This document shows positions 6,494 to 8,673 of a stretch of DNA of 8,673 nucleotides, in pieces. Positions within the stretch are counted from its first letter, which is position 1. Every line of letters begins with the position of its first letter. The stretch is from Bacteroidales bacterium (lineage in GTDB: Bacteria; Bacteroidota; Bacteroidia; Bacteroidales; UBA7960). Location of the stretch: positions 6,643 through 15,315 of the forward strand of contig DMJL01000277.1 in the NCBI GenBank assembly GCA_003451785.1, in the 5' to 3' direction. Under the pieces are notes generated by a model. That model was not told where the DNA came from, did not search any database, and was given only the letters and a program-made list of their open reading frames with translations. The position numbers and the translations under genes were made by a program.

Positions 6494-7642
6494 CTAATCA
6501 AAATAAAACTTTAAAAGCACAGGATTATCAGGGTTAGTAATGTTTAAACCCGCTAAGGACTGGGAGGATTCAAGGTCAGTGGGATAAAGAATGGAAAGAA
6601 CTTTTCCGTTCATTGCACTGAAGATTTCAACGCCGGGAAATGGTTCGGCCACAAAATCATTGATTAATTTTATGCCCCGCTCAATTTCCTTGCCCTGTCT
6701 ATTGGTAAAGTTAAGCCAATATCGTGGTATTGTATCGCCCCCTATGCTGTACCCAATAATGGTTTTATTATTTTCGTGCATTATTAGCCTAAACCCTACA
6801 ATTTTATTCTGTGCTTCATTTGAACGCAAGAACGAAACTTTCTCTTCAAAGGTACCCTGAAGAATAGGTTCCGGAACTTCTCTGTTTCCGGCATCAATTC
6901 TAAAAAATGGAAAAACCTCCAATCCGTCAATTTTGTACATTTCCTGTTGCCATGCACGGATCACAAAAATTTCATCGGCATTGCTTTTATAAAAAATATT
7001 CGAATACTCAAGAAACTGATTATGGTTTTCAGGCGCAACATGGTCAAAAAGTGGCACTGTTTCACCGGTCTTATAATTATAAGCAATCACATCAGCATTC
7101 GTATCCCTTCCATTTACTGTATTCCTTGACCCCATAGTTTGAAAGTAATAATTATCTCCCTGTTTAACAAATTTATGGACAAATGTAAGAGGTACTGCAA
7201 ATGACCGGATAAACTCAAAAGTGTTGATGTCATAAACAAAAATCTTCCGTTTAGTTTTATCCAAAACCTCAAGTTGTTTCTCCTCAACATTTATAAGAAA
7301 ATCATTGAAAGAAATGTATTCGCCGGGTCCTCGTCCTTGCCTTGAAAAAATTTTGTGAAATTGCCCATTCAGGTTGAAAATATAAAGCCCATGGAGATGT
7401 GAATCCTGAATAAAGAGAAAATTCTCAAACTCCTCCACTTTAACAAGTTCTTTTAAAAAAACGCCATGGGGCATTTGCAATTCAAGGTATTCCATTCTTG
7501 CAAACAATTGACTTGCCTTAAAAGGTACCTCCTCTGCAGGCAATGAAATTTCCTTTACAACTACTTTTTTTTCTTCAACAATTTTACACTGTATAAGCGT
7601 AAAGCTTAGTAAAATGAATAAAAAAACAATATTTCGTTTCAT
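6494..7642 (-). CDS. 6-bladed beta-propeller lipoprotein
   Basis: This 382-residue exported protein belongs to the Bacteroidota 6-bladed beta-propeller family (PF17170-like, formerly DUF). The N-terminus MKRNIVFLFILLSFTLIQC is a lipoprotein signal with lipobox LIQC and Cys19. The body shows blade-like repeats with the hallmark FSRQGRGPGEY (99-109), followed by VLDKTKRKIFVYDINTFE (126-143), a typical strand-turn-strand of this family. An upstream in-frame ATG at 7744 would add 34 residues in front of the signal peptide, so 7642 is chosen. Families of this type are often encoded next to short secreted peptides in this phylum, as here (7965-8249). The molecular role is not established; sensing or binding of a ligand at the cell surface or periplasm is only a guess. 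A 147-bp gap separates it from the adaptor, so it may be a separate transcription unit. Confidence 0.88.
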   Translation of the reverse strand: MKRNIVFLFILLSFTLIQCKIVEEKKVVVKEISLPAEEVPFKASQLFARMEYLELQMPHGVFLKELVKVEEFENFLFIQDSHLHGLYIFNLNGQFHKIFSRQGRGPGEYISFNDFLINVEEKQLEVLDKTKRKIFVYDINTFEFIRSFAVPLTFVHKFVKQGDNYYFQTMGSRNTVNGRDTNADVIAYNYKTGETVPLFDHVAPENHNQFLEYSNIFYKSNADEIFVIRAWQQEMYKIDGLEVFPFFRIDAGNREVPEPILQGTFEEKVSFLRSNEAQNKIVGFRLIMHENNKTIIGYSIGGDTIPRYWLNFTNRQGKEIERGIKLINDFVAEPFPGVEIFSAMNGKVLSILYPTDLESSQSLAGLNITNPDNPVLLKFYFD

Positions 7643-7819
7643 AATGTAATTTTTTTTAATGAAAGCTGCCCGCATATATATTGAAAAAAATTTCAAACTC
7701 AAATTATGATGCCAACTCAAAAGATTATTTCTTCGTTTTTTCAAAGACTGATTTTTAAAAATAATCCTTTAACAATTTAACAATAAATGGCGGACAGCCT
7801 TCAGGATATTAAACATATT

Positions 7820-7826
7820 ATTGTTT
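7820..7826. repeat. Target-site duplication, left copy (ATTGTTT)
   Basis: ATTGTTT directly flanks the left terminal inverted repeat of the 131-bp element and is repeated exactly at 7958-7964. The match ends on both sides beyond these 7 bases. Confidence 0.75.
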
Positions 7827-7957
7827 GAGTCCACTCTAAAAACAAGTTTTTTTTGAATTTCCCCAAAAATGAGCATTCGTATCCTACTGACTATAAGGAC
7901 ACTGAGCGAAGTCGAAGTGTCCGGTTGTTCGTAAAAATGCCTTTTTAGAGTGGACTC
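7827..7957. mobile_element. MITE-like non-autonomous element, 131 bp
   Basis: The ends are perfect 16-bp terminal inverted repeats: GAGTCCACTCTAAAAA (7827-7842) and its complement (7942-7957). They are bordered by a perfect 7-bp direct repeat, ATTGTTT (7820-7826 and 7958-7964). There is no transposase and no credible ORF inside, which is the definition of a miniature inverted-repeat element moved in trans. The interior carries a further palindrome at 7897-7922. The insertion lies immediately after the stop codon of the Cys-rich peptide and before the propeller gene, so it leaves both coding sequences intact but puts strong hairpins into any read-through mRNA. I cannot assign a parent insertion-sequence family from the end sequence. 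Confidence 0.82.
7897..7922. repeat. REP-like palindrome with the GAGCGAAGTCGA core
   Basis: GGACACT and AGTGTCC form a 7-bp stem around GAGCGAAGTCGA, which can itself pair CGA-AG-TCG. From memory, the sequence CTGAGCGAAGTCGAAG is a very widespread dispersed palindrome in Bacteroidota genomes. Here it is nested inside the MITE-like element. The lack of a following T-run on either strand argues against a classic terminator. Confidence 0.7.
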
Positions 7958-7964
7958 ATTGTTT
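7958..7964. repeat. Target-site duplication, right copy (ATTGTTT)
   Basis: This is the exact partner of 7820-7826. It directly abuts the TAG stop codon (7967-7965) of the peptide gene. Confidence 0.75.
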
Positions 7965-8249
7965 CTAATTTGCAACGCAAGAACACTTACTGTCGCCACC
8001 ATGGCAACAAGCATAAAAACCCGTTTGGCATGTAACCTCGCAACCACCGGAGAATGTGATAAGTCCCACTGTCATCGACCAGGAAGCTTTACAGCTACTT
8101 GCTCCAGGTCCACCGTCTGTACATTCAGGGGCCACTGCAGTCTCCGGCGGCGGCGTAGCTTTGACAATGCCAAACATATTATTCCCAATCAACAACATCG
8201 CCCCTGCGGCAAAAGCAAGCAGCAACAGATTTTTTCTTAAAGTTTTCAT
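7965..8249 (-). CDS. Small secreted Cys-rich peptide (94 aa) beside a beta-propeller gene
   Basis: The ATG at 8249 begins MKTLRKNLLLLAFAAGAMLL, a clear Sec-type signal peptide (hydrophobic core about 8-22), probably cleaved near KA-T at residue 31. The mature part is about 63 residues with 8 cysteines (43, 53, 70, 74, 81, 82, 89, 91) and many glycines. The C-terminal half has the pattern GGC-x3-C-x6-CC-x6-C-x-C, and upstream lies GPGASSC. Eight cysteines in such a small exported peptide suggest disulfides or metal binding. Short precursors of this sort (for example NVEALA and related 'natural product precursor' families) are commonly encoded beside 6-bladed propellers in Bacteroidota, but I do not see the NVEALA signature itself, so no family name is given. 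An in-frame ATG at 8285 would place 12 basic residues before the signal and is not preferred. Function unknown. Confidence 0.85.
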   Translation of the reverse strand: MKTLRKNLLLLAFAAGAMLLIGNNMFGIVKATPPPETAVAPECTDGGPGASSCKASWSMTVGLITFSGGCEVTCQTGFYACCHGGDSKCSCVAN

Positions 8250-8321
8250 AGTTGAGTTTTTTTTAAAACATTTTTTTGCTAACATTAGTCATTTCATCTG
8301 CCTGGTATATCCTTTCACCGG

Positions 8322-8340
8322 GGCAGTTCAGCAAACTGCC
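8322..8340. promoter_or_regulatory. Perfect hairpin in the leader region of the peptide gene
   Basis: GGCAGTT (8322-8328) and AACTGCC (8334-8340) pair fully around a CAGCA loop, 73 bp before the peptide start. No T-run follows on the minus strand, so on that strand it would be a leader hairpin or an operator rather than a terminator. Confidence 0.45.
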
Positions 8341-8359
8341 GGTAGTTCATTTAATTATG

Positions 8360-8367
8360 TACCTTTG
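8360..8367 (+). promoter_or_regulatory. Plus-strand Bacteroidota -7 promoter box (TACCTTTG)
   Basis: TACCTTTG, followed by C, is a perfect match to the phylum consensus TAnnTTTG and is preceded by AT-rich sequence. A clear -33 TTG at the expected spacing was not found. It points away from the peptide gene, toward the terminator-like hairpin at 8405-8450. Confidence 0.4.
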
Positions 8368-8375
8368 CTGCCAAA

Positions 8376-8397
8376 CTTCCTTTCTTTTTTCAGGAAG
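8376..8397. repeat. Small palindrome followed by an AGGGCCGGGGTGGG tract (REP-like)
   Basis: CTTCCT (8376-8381) pairs with AGGAAG (8392-8397) across a T-rich loop, and AGGGCCGGGGTGGG follows (8398-8411). From memory, a hairpin followed by AGGGCCGGGGTGAGG-like sequence is a common dispersed intergenic repeat in Bacteroidota. Membership in a genome-wide family cannot be tested with one copy. Confidence 0.45.
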
Positions 8398-8404
8398 AGG
8401 GCCG

Positions 8405-8450
8405 GGGTGGGAAATGCAGTTTTGATGTTTGCGGTTTCCCGCCCTTTTTT
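8405..8450 (+). terminator. Rho-independent terminator-like hairpin, plus strand
   Basis: GGGTGGGAAA (8405-8414) pairs with TTTCCCGCCC (8435-8444) over 10 bp with one G-U, with three further pairs (GCA/TGC) inside the loop, and is followed at once by six T (8445-8450). The minus-strand reading has no T-run, so the signal has a direction. No plus-strand gene ends just before it; the only visible partner is the promoter-like box at 8360. Confidence 0.6.
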
Positions 8451-8585
8451 CTTCCTTGGTTTTATCATAAGACTTTTTTCTGGCTTCATACATTCGCAAA
8501 GTATCTCTAATCCCAATGCAACTGTTTTGCAGCGAGTAAGCGTGTACTTTGGCATTTCGCAGGTAAAAGTAAGAGAATAATTTTA

Positions 8586-8596
8586 CCCCCCCCCCC
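8586..8596. repeat. 11-C homopolymer (G11 on the minus strand)
   Basis: This is an uninterrupted run of 11 C in an otherwise AT-rich intergenic stretch. Such tracts are prone to slipped-strand length change. It is about 340 bp upstream of the peptide start, and no open frame crosses it from upstream on the minus strand. Confidence 0.9.
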
Positions 8597-8600
8597 AATT

Positions 8601-8673
8601 TTAACACTTATTAACTATTTTGCCGTTGTATGCTTTTTCATCAGCTTGTTTTTCAGGCAAAATGGGTGTGCAA
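8601..8673 (-). CDS. Possible C-terminal end of an unidentified minus-strand gene (23 codons visible)
   Basis: One minus-strand frame is open from the right edge to a TAA at 8603-8601 and would end TPILPEKQADEKAYNGKIVNKC. The composition is ordinary for a soluble protein, but 23 codons of open frame can occur by chance and no family is recognisable. The stop lies 4 bp before the poly-G run on that strand. Confidence 0.25.
   Translation of the reverse strand, partial: CTPILPEKQADEKAYNGKIVNKC

Larger units (their letters stand above)
8250..8673. other. Region without a confident gene, upstream of the peptide gene
   Basis: These 424 bases hold short structures only: a hairpin (8322-8340), a plus-strand promoter-like box (8360-8367), a small hairpin (8376-8397), a terminator-like hairpin (8405-8450) and an 11-C tract (8586-8596). 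Minus-strand frames of 66 and 86 codons exist, but they run through these palindromes and the longer one has only a GTG start directly after a stop. I found no domain or signal peptide in them and do not call them genes. Confidence 0.6.

Noticed and set aside
7643..7744. Longer propeller protein starting at 7744
   Set aside because: It would put 34 residues before a lipoprotein signal peptide. The DNA is AT-rich and leader-like.
7643..7819. Promoter for the propeller gene
   Set aside because: TTTG-rich stretches on the minus strand come near the TAnnTTTG box, but none matches it with a TTG at the right distance, so no site is claimed.
7769..8047. Minus-strand frame of 92 codons spanning the MITE
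   Set aside because: It overlaps the peptide gene in another frame and is formed by MITE sequence; no family features were seen.
8056..8580. Plus-strand open frame of 174 codons
   Set aside because: It runs antisense through the signal-peptide gene and through the terminator-like hairpin, with no recognisable domain.
8347..8607. Minus-strand frame of 86 codons starting at the poly-G tract, as a possible phase-variable gene
   Set aside because: Its only start is a GTG directly after a stop. None of the frames upstream of the G-run is open into it, so a length change would not join two coding halves. The C-terminal part only translates the palindromic repeat.

Overview
The window looks like a chromosomal segment from a member of the Bacteroidota (Bacteroidetes), probably environmental or gut-associated. 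The evidence is a lipoprotein with the GxGPGEY motif of the Bacteroidota 6-bladed beta-propeller family, a short secreted Cys-rich peptide beside it, a truncated S23/four-helix-bundle gene of the kind common in this phylum, a TAnnTTTG-type promoter box, and the widespread 'GAGCGAAGTCGAAG' palindrome. All confident genes lie on the minus strand, so the locus reads from right to left.

Layout, right to left. 8250-8673 has no confident gene. It holds an 11-C homopolymer, a plus-strand promoter-like box followed by a strong plus-strand terminator-like hairpin, and perhaps the last codons of a minus-strand gene at the edge. 7965-8249 encodes a 94-residue secreted peptide with 8 cysteines. Directly after its stop codon sits a 131-bp MITE-like element (7827-7957) with 16-bp terminal inverted repeats and a 7-bp target duplication. 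6494-7642 encodes a 6-bladed beta-propeller lipoprotein. 5246-6346 (MFP/HlyD-type adaptor lipoprotein), 2180-5242 (complete RND permease) and 1-1481 (N-terminal half of a second RND permease) form an efflux operon with one adaptor and two permeases.

The 698-bp gap between the two permease genes is the most unusual part. It begins at the stop codon of the first permease and ends at the start codon of the second. It holds a truncated four-helix-bundle (S23/IVS-family) gene, a decayed second copy of that gene's 5' end, and an array of 27 short repeats (9-bp and 7-bp units, TTGTAGGGG/TTTTAGGGG). The same 9-bp units occur in the opposite orientation in front of both four-helix start codons. An mRNA crossing this region could therefore fold into a long stem with the four-helix ORF in the loop. 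That resembles the S23-encoding intervening sequences known from 23S rRNA genes, but here it sits inside a protein operon.

Working together: the adaptor and two permeases should form an inner-membrane RND pump that needs an outer-membrane factor not seen here. The second permease continues beyond the left edge. The peptide and propeller form a separate, frequently seen Bacteroidota pairing of unknown function. Whether the pump serves the peptide is speculation.
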